A stretch of DNA of 58,282 bases from an uncultured Bacteroidales bacterium (lineage in GTDB: Bacteria; Bacteroidota; Bacteroidia; Bacteroidales; Marinilabiliaceae). This document shows, piece after piece, positions 43,826 to 53,728 of this stretch; within the stretch, counting starts at the first letter, position 1; every line of letters starts with the position of its first letter. The DNA lies in assembly GCA_934717675.1 (NCBI GenBank), contig CAKUYZ010000007.1:1-58282 (forward strand), given 5' to 3'. A program made the position numbers and the translations under genes. Under the pieces are notes generated by a model, which searched no databases, was not told the origin of the DNA, and was given only the letters and a program-made list of their open reading frames with translations.

Positions 43826-44286
43826 CGCTAGAGGCAAACGGCCTGACGCTCCACTGCAAATCGTTCTACGAGCTGACGCTTGACGAGCTATACGCGCTGC
43901 TACGCACACGCAGCAACGTCTTCATTGTGGAGCAAGACTGCGTATATCAAGACCTTGACAACGACGACCAGGCGGCTCTGCACGCATGGCTCACACGTAG
44001 CGACAAAATAGTGGCCATGTTGCGCATATGCCCTGCCGGCAAACATTTGGAAGAGGTCTCCCTTGGCCGCGTCATAAGCACGGAGCGCGGGCTCGGCTTT
44101 GGCGAGAAAATGGTGAATATTGGCATCCGCCTGGCCGTCGAGCGCATGGGCGCAAAGGTGATCAAAATCCAATCGCAAGAGCAAGCCAAGGGATTCTACG
44201 CAAAACTTGGCTTCCGACCCACCTCCGAGCCATATATGCACGAGGGGCTGCCACACCGCGACATGGAGTGGCGGGCGGAATACTGA
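43822..44286 (+). CDS. ElaA-like GNAT acetyltransferase
   Basis: A 154-residue GNAT-family protein with the ElaA signature: YELTLDELYALLRTRSNVFIVEQDC near the start, the V/AxLRICP strand, GRVISTERGLGFGEKM (acetyl-CoA loop in the form R-x-x-G-x-G), and a terminal FRPTSEPYMHEGLPHRDM. Substrate is unknown. The ATG overlaps the menE stop (ATGA), so it is cotranscribed with the menaquinone genes; another ATG at 43804 is inside menE. It is followed by a perfect hairpin terminator. Confidence 0.85.
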   Translation: MTLEANGLTLHCKSFYELTLDELYALLRTRSNVFIVEQDCVYQDLDNDDQAALHAWLTRSDKIVAMLRICPAGKHLEEVSLGRVISTERGLGFGEKMVNIGIRLAVERMGAKVIKIQSQEQAKGFYAKLGFRPTSEPYMHEGLPHRDMEWRAEY

Positions 44287-44311
44287 CACTCATCAGCCCA
44301 ACTTTACAATC

Positions 44312-44358
44312 ACGCCACGCCTCCCCACATATTACATGTAGGGAGGCGTGGCGTTTCT
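44312..44358 (+). terminator. Terminator of the menaquinone operon
   Basis: A perfect 14-bp stem (44312-44325 with 44341-44354) is followed by TTCTC. It lies 26 bases after the GNAT stop. Confidence 0.72.
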
Positions 44359-44428
44359 CAATCAATATATTAGACATGGACACAGCCTGATGTGTCGCAA
44401 CCCACATCTAGACAATCCCGCAGACCAC

Positions 44429-44466
44429 AAAAAGAGGCCTCCCCGTCATACGGACAGGGAGGCCTC
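44429..44466 (-). terminator. Terminator of the rpoBC operon
   Basis: On the minus strand a perfect 10-bp stem (44457-44466 with 44434-44443) is followed by five T residues (44429-44433). It lies 40 bases after the rpoC stop and faces the convergent menaquinone terminator. Confidence 0.82.
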
Positions 44467-44505
44467 GTAACTTATTCAGTAAGCCTTAGCGCAACGGTTT
44501 GGCCT

Positions 44506-47500
44506 TTAGGCCTCCTGCTGCTCCAAAACCTGCGTGTCTTCTTTCGAGCCGACAATGTCGTCGCCCAAACCACGCGTGCCGGTGCCGGCAGGGATAAGGT
44601 GACCACAAATGACGTTCTCTTTCAAGCCCTCGAGGTAGTCCACCTTGCCAAGTATAGCGCTCTCGTTGAGCACCTTGGTGGTCTCCTGGAAGGATGCGGC
44701 GGACATAAAGCTCTTGGTCTGGAGAGCGGCGCGCGTGATGCCCTGAAGAATCTGATTGGCCGTGGCAGGCACGGCGTCACGAACCTCAACAAGGCGCATA
44801 TCGCGACGGCGGAGCTGAGAGTTCTCGTCGCGCAGACGGCGTGCCGTGATGATCTGACCGGGGCGGAGGCTGTCAGAGTCGCCAGCGTCAACGACGACGA
44901 GCTTACCCCACAGTTTGTCATTCTCCTCTTGGAAGTCGATCTTATCGACCGTCTCCTTCTCAAGGAAGATGGTGTCACCCGGATCTTGAATCTCCACCTT
45001 GCGCATCATCTGACGGACAATGACCTCGAAGTGCTTGTCATTGATGGCAACGCCTTGCAGACGGTAGACATCCTGAACCTCGTTGACGATATACTCCTGC
45101 ACCTTGGTCGGGCCAAGGATTGTGAGAATATCGGTAGGCGTGATTGCGCCATCGGAGAGAGGAGTGCCGGCACGGACGTAGTCGTTCTCCTGGACAAGAA
45201 TCTGCTTGGCGAGGGAGACAAGGTATGCCTTGCGCTCGCCAGTCTTCGAGGTGACGATGATCTCGCGGTTGCCGCGCTTGATCTTGCCATAAGAGACCTC
45301 GCCATCGATCTCGGACACGACAGCCGGGTTGCTCGGGTTGCGCGCCTCGAAGAGCTCAGTGACGCGTGGCAGACCACCGGTGATGTCGCCGGCCTTGCCA
45401 ACGGCGCGAGGCATCTTGGCGATGGTCTCGCCCGCCTTGATCTCAGAACCGTCCTCGGCCGAGACGTGGGCGCCCACAGGCAGGTTGTATGTCTTGACAA
45501 TCTCGTCGCCTTGCATAATGTTGAGGGCGGGAGACTTGGTGCGGTCGTGGCTCTCAATGATGACCATCTCGGAGAAGCCTGTCTGCTCATCGCTCTCGAG
45601 TTTATAGGTCACACCCTCCTCCATATTCTCGAACTTGACGACGCCGCTCTTCTCTGTGATGATCTGGGCGTTGTAGGGGTCCCACTCACAGAGCGGCGCA
45701 CCCTTTTCAACCTCTTGACCAGGCTTGACGAAGAGTTTGGCGGCATAGGGGAGCGAATGGCGGATGAGCTCGTGGCCAGTGTTCTTGTCCACAATGCGCA
45801 ACTCGGCCAGACGGCTGACGACGATCTCCATGCTGTTGCCGTTGGCATCGGTGTAAGGCACGCTGCGCAACTCGTCAATCTCCACTACGCCATCGTACTT
45901 AGACTTAACGGAGCTCTCAGATGAGTCGCCACCGGCCACACCACCTTGGTGGAAAGTACGGAGGGTAAGCTGCGTACCTGGCTCGCCGATGGACTGCGCC
46001 GCGATGACACCGACGGCCTCGCCCTTATGGACAAGGCGGCTGGTGGCCAGGTTGCGACCATAGCACTTTGCGCACACGCCCTTGCGCGACTCGCAGGTGA
46101 GTACGGAGCGAATCTCGACACTCTCGATGGGAGAGTCCTCAATGGCGCGAGCCTTAGCCTCGTTGATCTCCTCGCCGGCATGGACAAGAATCTCGTTGGT
46201 GATGGGGTGGATGACATCGTTGACAGCCACGCGGCCGAGAATTCTCTCATAGAGAGTGGCGATGACGTCATCGTTGTTCTTGATGGCCGTGCAGGTGAGG
46301 CCGCGGAGCGTGCCACAATCCTCGTCGGTGATGATGACATCGTTGGAGACATCGACAAGACGACGGGTCAGGTATCCTGCATCGGCCGTCTTCAACGCCG
46401 TATCGGACAGACCCTTACGGGCGCCGTGAGACGAGATGAAGTACTCCTGCACGGAGAGGCCCTCCTTGAGGTTCGCGATGACAGGGTTCTCAATAATCTG
46501 CGGACCCTCGGCACCAGACTTCTGAGGCTTGGCCATAAGACCGCGCATACCGCAAAGCTGACGAATCTGATCCTTTGAACCACGGGCTCCAGAGTCAAGC
46601 ATCATATAGACAGAGTTGAAGCCCTGCTGGTCAGAACTCAACTGCTTCATAAGGATGCCCGTAAGCTCGGTGTTGACGTGCGTCCAGATGTCGATGATCT
46701 GATTGTATCGCTCGTTGTTCGTGATGAAGCCCATATTGTAGTTGTTCATCACGTCTTGGACGTCCTCGTAGCCCTTCTGGATGAGGGCCTCCTTCTCTTT
46801 CGGGATGATGACATCGGAGAGGTTGAAGGAGAGACCGGCGACAAAGGCCATATGATAGCCCATGTTCTTGATGTCGTCGAGGAAGTCGGCCGTGCGGGGA
46901 ATACCACACGCCTTCTGCACACGCGCAATGATGTCGCGGAGCGACTTCTTGGTGATGAGGCAGTTGATGTAGCCAACCTCTCTCGGCACAAGATTGTTGA
47001 AGAGAATTCGGCCCATGGTGGTCTCGACAACGGTCAGGGCGGGCTTGCCGGAGGCGTCGAGATCATAGGTGCGCACCTTCACTTTGGCATGGAGGTCCAC
47101 CTTGCCCTCGTTGTAGGCGATCTCAGCCTCAGCGGGAGAGTAGAAGACAGAACCCTCACCCTCTGCGCCTGGGCGCTCCTTGGTGATATAGTAGAGACCC
47201 AAGACCATGTCTTGCGACGGGACTGTGATGGGCGCACCATTCGCCGGGTTCAGCACGTTGAGCGAGGCGAGCATAAGGAGCTGCGCCTCAAGCACGGCGG
47301 CGTTGCCGAGCGGGAGGTGGACTGCCATCTGGTCACCATCGAAGTCGGCGTTGAAGGCCGTGGTGGCGAGCGGGTGGAGCTGAATGGCCTTACCCTCAAC
47401 CATGCGAGGCTGGAAAGCCTGGATGCCAAGACGGTGGAGCGTCGGGGCGCGGTTGAGGAGCACTGGGTGGTTCTTCATGACATTCTCAAGGATGTCCCAT

Positions 47501-48756
47501 ACCACCGGAGCCTTCTTGTCCACGATTTTCTTTGCCGACTTGACGGTCTTGACAATGCCGCGCTCGATGAGCTTGCGGATGATGAACGGCTTATAAAGCT
47601 CGGCAGCCATGTCTTTAGGCAGGCCGCACTCGTGCATACGGAGCTCAGGGCCGATGACGATGACGGAGCGCGCGGAGTAGTCAACGCGCTTACCGAGAAG
47701 GTTCTGACGGAAACGTCCCTGCTTGCCCTTGAGGCTGTCTGACAGAGACTTGAGAGGACGGTTGGCATCGGACTTGACAGCCGTGGAACGGCGGGTATTG
47801 TCAAAGAGAGAGTCAACAGCCTCTTGAAGCATACGCTTCTCGTTTCGGAGAATGACCTCCGGGGCCTTGATCTCAAGCAGCCTCTTCAGACGGTTGTTGC
47901 GGATGATGACGCGACGATATAGCTCGTTGAGGTCGGACGTGGCGAAACGGCCACCATCGAGGGGCACGAGCGGGCGCAAGTCTGGCGGTATCACGGGGAT
48001 GACCTTGAGAATCATCCACTCCGGCTTGTTGCGTCCCTTGGAGGCGCGGAACCACTCGACGACCTGAAGACGCTTGAGAGCCTCGTTCTTGCGCTGCTGC
48101 GAAGACTCGTGGCTGGCCTTGTGGCGCAGGTCGTAGGAGAGCTCGTCAAGGTCGATCTGCTGAAGGAGCATCTCTAGGGCCTCGGCACCCATCTTGGCGA
48201 TGAACTTATTGGGGTCGTTGTTGTCGAGGAGCTGGTTTTCCTTCGGCAGCGAGTCGATGATGGCGAGATACTCCTCCTCTGAGAGGAAATCAAGCTTCTT
48301 GACACCGTCTTGCGCCTTGATGCCAGGGTTTACGACAATGTAACGCTCATAATATACGATGGTGTCCACCTTCTTGGTAGGGATGCCAAGGAGACAGCCA
48401 ATCTTGTTGGGGAGGGACCTGAAATACCAGATGTGGGCGACAGGCACAACGAGCGAGATGTGACCCATGCGCTCGCGGCGCACCTTTTTCTCGGTCACCT
48501 CGACGCCGCATCGGTCGCAGACGATGCCCTTGTAGCGGATGCGCTTGTACTTTCCGCAATGGCACTCGTAGTCCTTGACGGGGCCGAAGATGCGTTCGCA
48601 AAAGAGGCCATCGCGCTCAGGCTTGTAGGTCCTGTAGTTGATGGTCTCGGGCTTTAGCACCTCACCACTCGACATCTCAAGAATCTCCTCTGGCGAAGCC
48701 AGGCCGATGGAGATTTTTGAAAAGTTGGTTTTCTTTTGATCTCTTCTAAAAGCCAT
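44506..48756 (-). CDS. rpoC: RNA polymerase subunit beta'
   Basis: The 1416-residue beta' subunit. The N-terminal zinc site (CHCGKYKRIRYKGIVCDRCG, about 66-87), the active-site NADFDGDQMAVH magnesium loop (about 458-469) and the second cysteine set (CESRKGVCAKCYG) are present, and length is normal. The C-terminus carries the bacterial trigger-helix and the GSKEDTQ end. It follows rpoB after 97 bases and is the last gene of the long minus-strand operon. Confidence 0.99.
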   Translation of the reverse strand: MAFRRDQKKTNFSKISIGLASPEEILEMSSGEVLKPETINYRTYKPERDGLFCERIFGPVKDYECHCGKYKRIRYKGIVCDRCGVEVTEKKVRRERMGHISLVVPVAHIWYFRSLPNKIGCLLGIPTKKVDTIVYYERYIVVNPGIKAQDGVKKLDFLSEEEYLAIIDSLPKENQLLDNNDPNKFIAKMGAEALEMLLQQIDLDELSYDLRHKASHESSQQRKNEALKRLQVVEWFRASKGRNKPEWMILKVIPVIPPDLRPLVPLDGGRFATSDLNELYRRVIIRNNRLKRLLEIKAPEVILRNEKRMLQEAVDSLFDNTRRSTAVKSDANRPLKSLSDSLKGKQGRFRQNLLGKRVDYSARSVIVIGPELRMHECGLPKDMAAELYKPFIIRKLIERGIVKTVKSAKKIVDKKAPVVWDILENVMKNHPVLLNRAPTLHRLGIQAFQPRMVEGKAIQLHPLATTAFNADFDGDQMAVHLPLGNAAVLEAQLLMLASLNVLNPANGAPITVPSQDMVLGLYYITKERPGAEGEGSVFYSPAEAEIAYNEGKVDLHAKVKVRTYDLDASGKPALTVVETTMGRILFNNLVPREVGYINCLITKKSLRDIIARVQKACGIPRTADFLDDIKNMGYHMAFVAGLSFNLSDVIIPKEKEALIQKGYEDVQDVMNNYNMGFITNNERYNQIIDIWTHVNTELTGILMKQLSSDQQGFNSVYMMLDSGARGSKDQIRQLCGMRGLMAKPQKSGAEGPQIIENPVIANLKEGLSVQEYFISSHGARKGLSDTALKTADAGYLTRRLVDVSNDVIITDEDCGTLRGLTCTAIKNNDDVIATLYERILGRVAVNDVIHPITNEILVHAGEEINEAKARAIEDSPIESVEIRSVLTCESRKGVCAKCYGRNLATSRLVHKGEAVGVIAAQSIGEPGTQLTLRTFHQGGVAGGDSSESSVKSKYDGVVEIDELRSVPYTDANGNSMEIVVSRLAELRIVDKNTGHELIRHSLPYAAKLFVKPGQEVEKGAPLCEWDPYNAQIITEKSGVVKFENMEEGVTYKLESDEQTGFSEMVIIESHDRTKSPALNIMQGDEIVKTYNLPVGAHVSAEDGSEIKAGETIAKMPRAVGKAGDITGGLPRVTELFEARNPSNPAVVSEIDGEVSYGKIKRGNREIIVTSKTGERKAYLVSLAKQILVQENDYVRAGTPLSDGAITPTDILTILGPTKVQEYIVNEVQDVYRLQGVAINDKHFEVIVRQMMRKVEIQDPGDTIFLEKETVDKIDFQEENDKLWGKLVVVDAGDSDSLRPGQIITARRLRDENSQLRRRDMRLVEVRDAVPATANQILQGITRAALQTKSFMSAASFQETTKVLNESAILGKVDYLEGLKENVICGHLIPAGTGTRGLGDDIVGSKEDTQVLEQQEA

Positions 48757-48853
48757 GTTAGAGATATTATGTTGTCCCGCTCACACGGGCTTATATGATG
48801 CCGCCCAATCGGGGCCACGCAGGCTCGCGCGACCCCGAGGCGGACTGATTATA

Positions 48854-51800
48854 TTACTCGAGAGAGATGCTGAGGCCCAAGCCCCTCATCTCGTGGAGGA
48901 GCACGTTGAGCGACTCTGGGATGCCAGGCGTCGGGAGGTTATCACCCTTGACAATGGCCTCGTAGGCCTTGGCGCGGCCCACGACATCGTCGGACTTGAC
49001 CGTAAGGATCTCCTGAAGGACGTTTGCGGCGCCGAAACCCTCGAGCGCCCAAACCTCCATCTCTCCGAAACGCTGGCCACCGAACTGCGCCTTACCGCCC
49101 AGAGGCTGCTGGGTGATGAGTGAGTAAGGACCGATGGAGCGGGCGTGCATCTTGTCGTCGACCATATGGCCGAGTTTAAGCATGTAGACGATGCCCACGG
49201 TCGCCGGCTGGTGGAAACGCTCGCCGGTGCCACCATCGTAGAGGTAGATCTTGCCCACATCGGGGACACCAGCCTTACGCGTCAACTCCGTTATCTGGTC
49301 AAGCGAGGCGCCATCGAATACTGGGGTGGCGAACTTCATGCCCAGCTCCTTGCCTGCCCAGCCAAGGACTGTCTCATAGATCTGGCCAAGGTTCATACGA
49401 GACGGCACACCCAGAGGGTTGAGGACGATGTCTACGGGTGAGCCATCGGGCAAGAACGGCATATCCTCCAAGCGAACGATGTTGGAGACGATACCCTTGT
49501 TACCGTGACGACCTGCCATCTTGTCACCCACGCGAATCTTACGCTTCTTGGCGATGTAGATCTTAGCGACCTGCATGATGCCATTGGGAAGCTCGTCGCC
49601 GATGGTCTCGTTATATGTCTTGCGCTTCTCCACCGCCTCATACTCCTTATATTTCATACGGTAGTTGTGGATGACGCGGTAGATGAGCTGGTTCTTGTCC
49701 TCCTCCGAGGTCCAACCAGACGGATCGACAGACTGGTAGTTGACATCGGCCAGAATGTTGCGCGTGAAGCGCACACCCTTTGCTATGACCTCAACCCCAT
49801 AGTAGTCCTTGACACCTTGAGAGGTCTTGCCCTCAAGCAGGGAATAGAGCTTGTCTAACAATATGTTGAGCAGGCCTGTCACGTTCTTCTCGAACTCCTC
49901 CTGGATAGAGGCCACTTTTGCTTTCTCGGAAGAACGCGAGCGACGGTCCTTGACAACGCGCGAGTATAGATTACGCCCGATGACAACGCCGCTCAAAGAC
50001 GGGTTGGCCTTGAGAGACGCATCCTTGACATCGCCAGCGCGGTCGCCGAAGATGGCGCGGAGCAGCTTCTCCTCAGGCGTCGGGTCGCTCTCGCCCTTAG
50101 GCGTGATTTTGCCGATGAGGATGGCGCCCGGCTCAACGTGCGCGCCAATGCGGATGATGCCGTTCTCGTCAAGATCTTTCGTAGCGTCCTCGCTAACGTT
50201 GGGGATGTCGGAAGTGAGCTCCTCCATACCTCGCTTAGTGTCGCGGACGTCAAGAGAATACTCGTCTACGTGGACAGATGTGAAGATGTCTTCACGGACA
50301 ACCCTCTCTGAGATGACGATGGCATCCTCGAAGTTGTAACCCTTCCAAGGCATGAACGCCACCTTGAGGTTGCGGCCGAGAGCCAACTCGCCGTTGGACG
50401 TGGAATAGCCCTCTGTGAGAATCTCGCCCTTGACAACCCTCTGGCCCTTACGGACGATGGGGCGGATGTCTATGCAAGTGCTCTGGTTGGTCTTCTGAAA
50501 CTTAGAGAGGCGATATTCCTTCGTATCGGGATCGAAGCTGACAAAGCGCTCATCATCAGTACGATCGTAACGGACGATGATCTTATCGGCATCGACATAG
50601 TCAATTACACCATCCTTCTCGGCCATCACCTGAGTGCGCGAGAAACGGATGACAGGCTCCTCCAGACCCGTGCCGACAATGGGGGACTCGGTGCGAAGCA
50701 GGGGCACGGCCTGCCTCATCATGTTGGAGCCCATGAGCGCGCGGTGCGCATCGTCATGCTCCAGGAACGGGATGAGAGACGACGCCACGGACGCGATCTG
50801 GTTGGCGGCCACGTCGATATACTCGACCTCGCTCTTATCGACGACTGGGAAGTCGCTATCCTGACGAGCCTTGACGTGCTCCTCGGTGAAGTTTCCGTCA
50901 TCGTCCATAGGCGAAAGCGCCTGCGCGATGATTTTATGCTCCTCCTCCTCGGCGGTGACGTATTTGAAACCCTCTTCAGAGAAGTCAACCTTACCGTTCT
51001 TGACAATACGGTAAGGGGTCTCAAGGAAGCCGAGGTCGTCAATCTTGGCGTAGATGGTGAGGGACGAGATGAGGCCGATGTTCGGACCCTCAGGGGTCTC
51101 AATTGGGCAGAGACGGCCGTAGTGGGTGTAGTGTACATCGCGGACCTCGAAACCCGCGCGGTCGCGGCTAAGGCCGCCAGGGCCAAGGGCGGAGAGACGC
51201 CTCTTGTGAGTGACCTCGGCAAGAGGGTTGGTCTGATCCATGAACTGCGACAGCGCATTGGTGGCGAAGAAGCTGGCGATGACAGAGGCCAGCGTCTTGC
51301 TGTTGATGAGGTCAGTAGGCGTGAAGACCTCATTGTCGCGGACGTTCATTCGCTCACGTATGGTGCGAGCCATGCGCGCCAGGCCGACAGCGAACTGATT
51401 GGCCAGCTGCTCGCCCACGGTACGCACGCGACGGTTGCTCAGGTGGTCGATATCATCGACATCGGCCTTAGAGTTGAGAAGCTCGATGAGGTGCTTGATT
51501 ATTTCGATCATGTCCTCCTTAGTCAAGACGCGGACGTTCATGTCGGTCTTGAGGCCAAGCTTCTGGTTGAGACGATAACGGCCCACATTGCCAAGGTCGT
51601 AACGCTTGTCGGAGAAGAAGAGCTTCTCGATGGCGTCACGGGCAGTGGCCTCGTCTGGTGGATCAGCGTTGCGGAGCTGACGGTATATGTAGACAACAGC
51701 CTCCTTTTCGGAGTTGCAGGGGTCTTTCTGAAGGGTATTGTAAATAATGGCGAAGTCAGCGAGGTTTTGCCCCTCCTTATGGAGAAGGATGGTCTTGACA

Positions 51801-52663
51801 CCAGCCTCAATGATGGCCTCGACCTGCTCCTCATCGAGGACGGTCTCACGGTCTACGACAACTTCGTTACGCTCGATGGAGACGACCTCGCCGGTGTCCT
51901 CATCAACGAAGTCCTCGACCCAGGATTTAAGAACGCGCGCGGCGAGTTTGCGGCCGACGCACTTCTTGATATTATTCTTGTTTACCTTGACCTCGTCGGC
52001 CAAGCCGAATATTTCGAGAATATCCTTATCCGACTCAAAGCCAATGGCGCGCAACATTGTGGTGACCGGCAATTTCTTCTTGCGGTCGATGTAGGCGTAC
52101 ATGACATTGTTGATGTCGGTAGCGAACTCAATCCATGAACCCTTGAACGGGATGATTCTGGCGGAATAGAGCTTTGTGCCGTTGGCGTGTACGCTCTGGC
52201 CGAAGAAGACACCAGGAGAGCGGTGCAACTGTGACACGACGACGCGCTCAGCGCCATTGACGACAAAACTGCCCTTCTCGGTCATGTAAGGTATCATGCC
52301 GAGGTAGACTTCCTGAACCACGGTGTCAAAATCCTCGTGGTCGGGATCGTTGCAAGAGAGTTTGAGCGTAGCCTTCAGGGGGACCTGGTATGTCAGTCCC
52401 TGCTCGAGACACTCCTGAATGGTGTAGCGGGGTGGGTCGATGCAATAGTCCAGAAACTCGAGGGAGAAATTGTTCCTCGTGTCGCTGATGGGGAAATTTT
52501 CGTTGAAGACCCTGAAGAGGCCTTCATTTTTGCGTTGTTCTGGAGTTGAGCCAAGCTGGAACAGCTCCTTGAACGATTTTAACTGTACTTCCAGGAAGTC
52601 GTTGTACTCCAACGGATGCTTCACGGAAGAGAAACTAATCCTGTCGGCTTTGATGGGATTCAT
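48854..52663 (-). CDS. rpoB: RNA polymerase subunit beta
   Basis: The 1269-residue beta subunit. It begins with the family's KHPLEYNDFLEVQLKSFKELFQL, contains the rifampicin-pocket region (FMDQTNPLAEVTHKRRLSALGPGGL) and the C-terminal KVDDKMHARSIGPYS and PLGGKAQFGGQRFGEMEVWAL segments. The start at 52663 (MNPIKADRI) is chosen; an upstream ATG at 52738 would translate the attenuator hairpin at 52709-52739 and has no family counterpart. Confidence 0.98.
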   Translation of the reverse strand: MNPIKADRISFSSVKHPLEYNDFLEVQLKSFKELFQLGSTPEQRKNEGLFRVFNENFPISDTRNNFSLEFLDYCIDPPRYTIQECLEQGLTYQVPLKATLKLSCNDPDHEDFDTVVQEVYLGMIPYMTEKGSFVVNGAERVVVSQLHRSPGVFFGQSVHANGTKLYSARIIPFKGSWIEFATDINNVMYAYIDRKKKLPVTTMLRAIGFESDKDILEIFGLADEVKVNKNNIKKCVGRKLAARVLKSWVEDFVDEDTGEVVSIERNEVVVDRETVLDEEQVEAIIEAGVKTILLHKEGQNLADFAIIYNTLQKDPCNSEKEAVVYIYRQLRNADPPDEATARDAIEKLFFSDKRYDLGNVGRYRLNQKLGLKTDMNVRVLTKEDMIEIIKHLIELLNSKADVDDIDHLSNRRVRTVGEQLANQFAVGLARMARTIRERMNVRDNEVFTPTDLINSKTLASVIASFFATNALSQFMDQTNPLAEVTHKRRLSALGPGGLSRDRAGFEVRDVHYTHYGRLCPIETPEGPNIGLISSLTIYAKIDDLGFLETPYRIVKNGKVDFSEEGFKYVTAEEEEHKIIAQALSPMDDDGNFTEEHVKARQDSDFPVVDKSEVEYIDVAANQIASVASSLIPFLEHDDAHRALMGSNMMRQAVPLLRTESPIVGTGLEEPVIRFSRTQVMAEKDGVIDYVDADKIIVRYDRTDDERFVSFDPDTKEYRLSKFQKTNQSTCIDIRPIVRKGQRVVKGEILTEGYSTSNGELALGRNLKVAFMPWKGYNFEDAIVISERVVREDIFTSVHVDEYSLDVRDTKRGMEELTSDIPNVSEDATKDLDENGIIRIGAHVEPGAILIGKITPKGESDPTPEEKLLRAIFGDRAGDVKDASLKANPSLSGVVIGRNLYSRVVKDRRSRSSEKAKVASIQEEFEKNVTGLLNILLDKLYSLLEGKTSQGVKDYYGVEVIAKGVRFTRNILADVNYQSVDPSGWTSEEDKNQLIYRVIHNYRMKYKEYEAVEKRKTYNETIGDELPNGIMQVAKIYIAKKRKIRVGDKMAGRHGNKGIVSNIVRLEDMPFLPDGSPVDIVLNPLGVPSRMNLGQIYETVLGWAGKELGMKFATPVFDGASLDQITELTRKAGVPDVGKIYLYDGGTGERFHQPATVGIVYMLKLGHMVDDKMHARSIGPYSLITQQPLGGKAQFGGQRFGEMEVWALEGFGAANVLQEILTVKSDDVVGRAKAYEAIVKGDNLPTPGIPESLNVLLHEMRGLGLSISLE

Positions 52664-52708
52664 GGAATCGAGAAGATTAATTGAACTTAATAACAGAGAT
52701 ACAAAAGG

Positions 52709-52739
52709 TTTGGAGCCCATGACGAGCATGGGTTCCAAA
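52709..52739 (-). promoter_or_regulatory. rplL–rpoB intergenic attenuator hairpin
   Basis: On the minus strand a 13-bp stem with one A·C mismatch (52727-52739 with 52709-52721, five-base loop) lies between rplL and rpoB, with a T-rich stretch just after. Its position is that of the classic partial terminator that sets the ratio of L7/L12 to polymerase in other bacteria. Confidence 0.6.
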
Positions 52740-52768
52740 CCAATTCCTATAAGAAGGAAGAGCTGTTA

Positions 52769-53143
52769 TTACTTAAGTTCAACCTCAGCACCAGCCTCTT
52801 CGAGTTTAGCCTTGAGAGCCTCAGCGTCAGCCTTGGAGAGCTTCTCCTTTACGGTAGCGGGAGCCTTGTCGACGATCTCCTTAGCCTCCTTGAGGCCAAG
52901 GCCGGTGTTCTCCTTGACAGCCTTGACGACTGCGAGCTTGGCAGCGCCAGCGCTCTTGAGGACAACGTCGAACTCGGTCTGCTCAGCAGCTGCAGCAGCG
53001 CCGCCGGCTGCGGGAGCAGCAACAGCAACAGCAGCTGCTGCGGGCTCGATGCCGTACTCCTCTTTGAGGACGTTAGCGAGTTCGTTGACTTCCTTTACAG
53101 TAAGATTTACGAGCTCTTCTGCGAGCTTCTTGATATCTGCCAT
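52769..53143 (-). CDS. rplL: Ribosomal protein bL12 (L7/L12)
   Basis: The 124-residue stalk protein: an N-terminal dimerisation helix (ADIKKLAEELVNLT), an Ala/Gly hinge (about 33-52), and the conserved C-terminal factor-binding domain with TEFDVVLKSAGAAKLAVVKAV and TGLGLKEAKEIVD. It follows rplJ by 40 bases. Normal length. Confidence 0.98.
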   Translation of the reverse strand: MADIKKLAEELVNLTVKEVNELANVLKEEYGIEPAAAAVAVAAPAAGGAAAAAEQTEFDVVLKSAGAAKLAVVKAVKENTGLGLKEAKEIVDKAPATVKEKLSKADAEALKAKLEEAGAEVELK

Positions 53144-53183
53144 CTTATTTAGTAATTAATTAGGTTCAGGTAATGTGGAAAAA

Positions 53184-53699
53184 TTATTTCTTGCTTAAAG
53201 TTTCGAGGACGCCATGAATCTTGTTGCCAGCGCTGCCCTGGAGGGCGGAGATGACATTCTTGGCGGGCGATTGGAGCAGAGCGATAACGTCTGCGATAAG
53301 CTCCTCTTTGCTCTTGATAGCGACAAGCTCCTGGAGGGCGTTTGCGCCATAGACAGACTGCTCGACGAAAGCACCTTTGAGGACGGGCTTCTCATTTGCA
53401 GAGGAGAACTCTTTGATGACCTTGGCGGGCGCGTTACCGACATTGGCGAACATTACAGCCGTGTTGCCGGAGAAAGCGGTGTTGAGGTCGGCGAGCTCGC
53501 CGTCTACAGACTCAATAGCCTTCTTGATAAGGGTGTTCTTGACGACCATGAGCTTGATGTCCCTCTCAAAGCAGAGACGACGCAGCGCGCTGGTCTTCTC
53601 GGCGTTGAGACCCTCGATGTCAACGAGGTAGAAGTGGGAGTAGCTCTTGAGCGTCTCAACGAGCTGGTCAATGAGTGTGGCTTTATCTTCTTTTCTCAT
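53184..53699 (-). CDS. rplJ: Ribosomal protein uL10
   Basis: The 171-residue stalk base protein that anchors L7/L12 dimers. It starts with MRKEDKATLIDQLVETL and shows the family's GL(N)AEKTSALRR and KVIKEF segments. Only 29 bases separate it from rplA, so no long L10 leader is present. Confidence 0.97.
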   Translation of the reverse strand: MRKEDKATLIDQLVETLKSYSHFYLVDIEGLNAEKTSALRRLCFERDIKLMVVKNTLIKKAIESVDGELADLNTAFSGNTAVMFANVGNAPAKVIKEFSSANEKPVLKGAFVEQSVYGANALQELVAIKSKEELIADVIALLQSPAKNVISALQGSAGNKIHGVLETLSKK

Positions 53700-53728
53700 G
53701 ATTCCGATTTGAAAGGTAAAACAATCAA

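Noticed and set aside
44392..45924. A 510-codon plus-strand ORF opposite rpoC, and other long ORFs opposite rpoB, tuf and the AlbA_2 gene.
   Set aside because: They mirror highly conserved genes, have no promoter or family likeness and follow from GC-rich codon usage.
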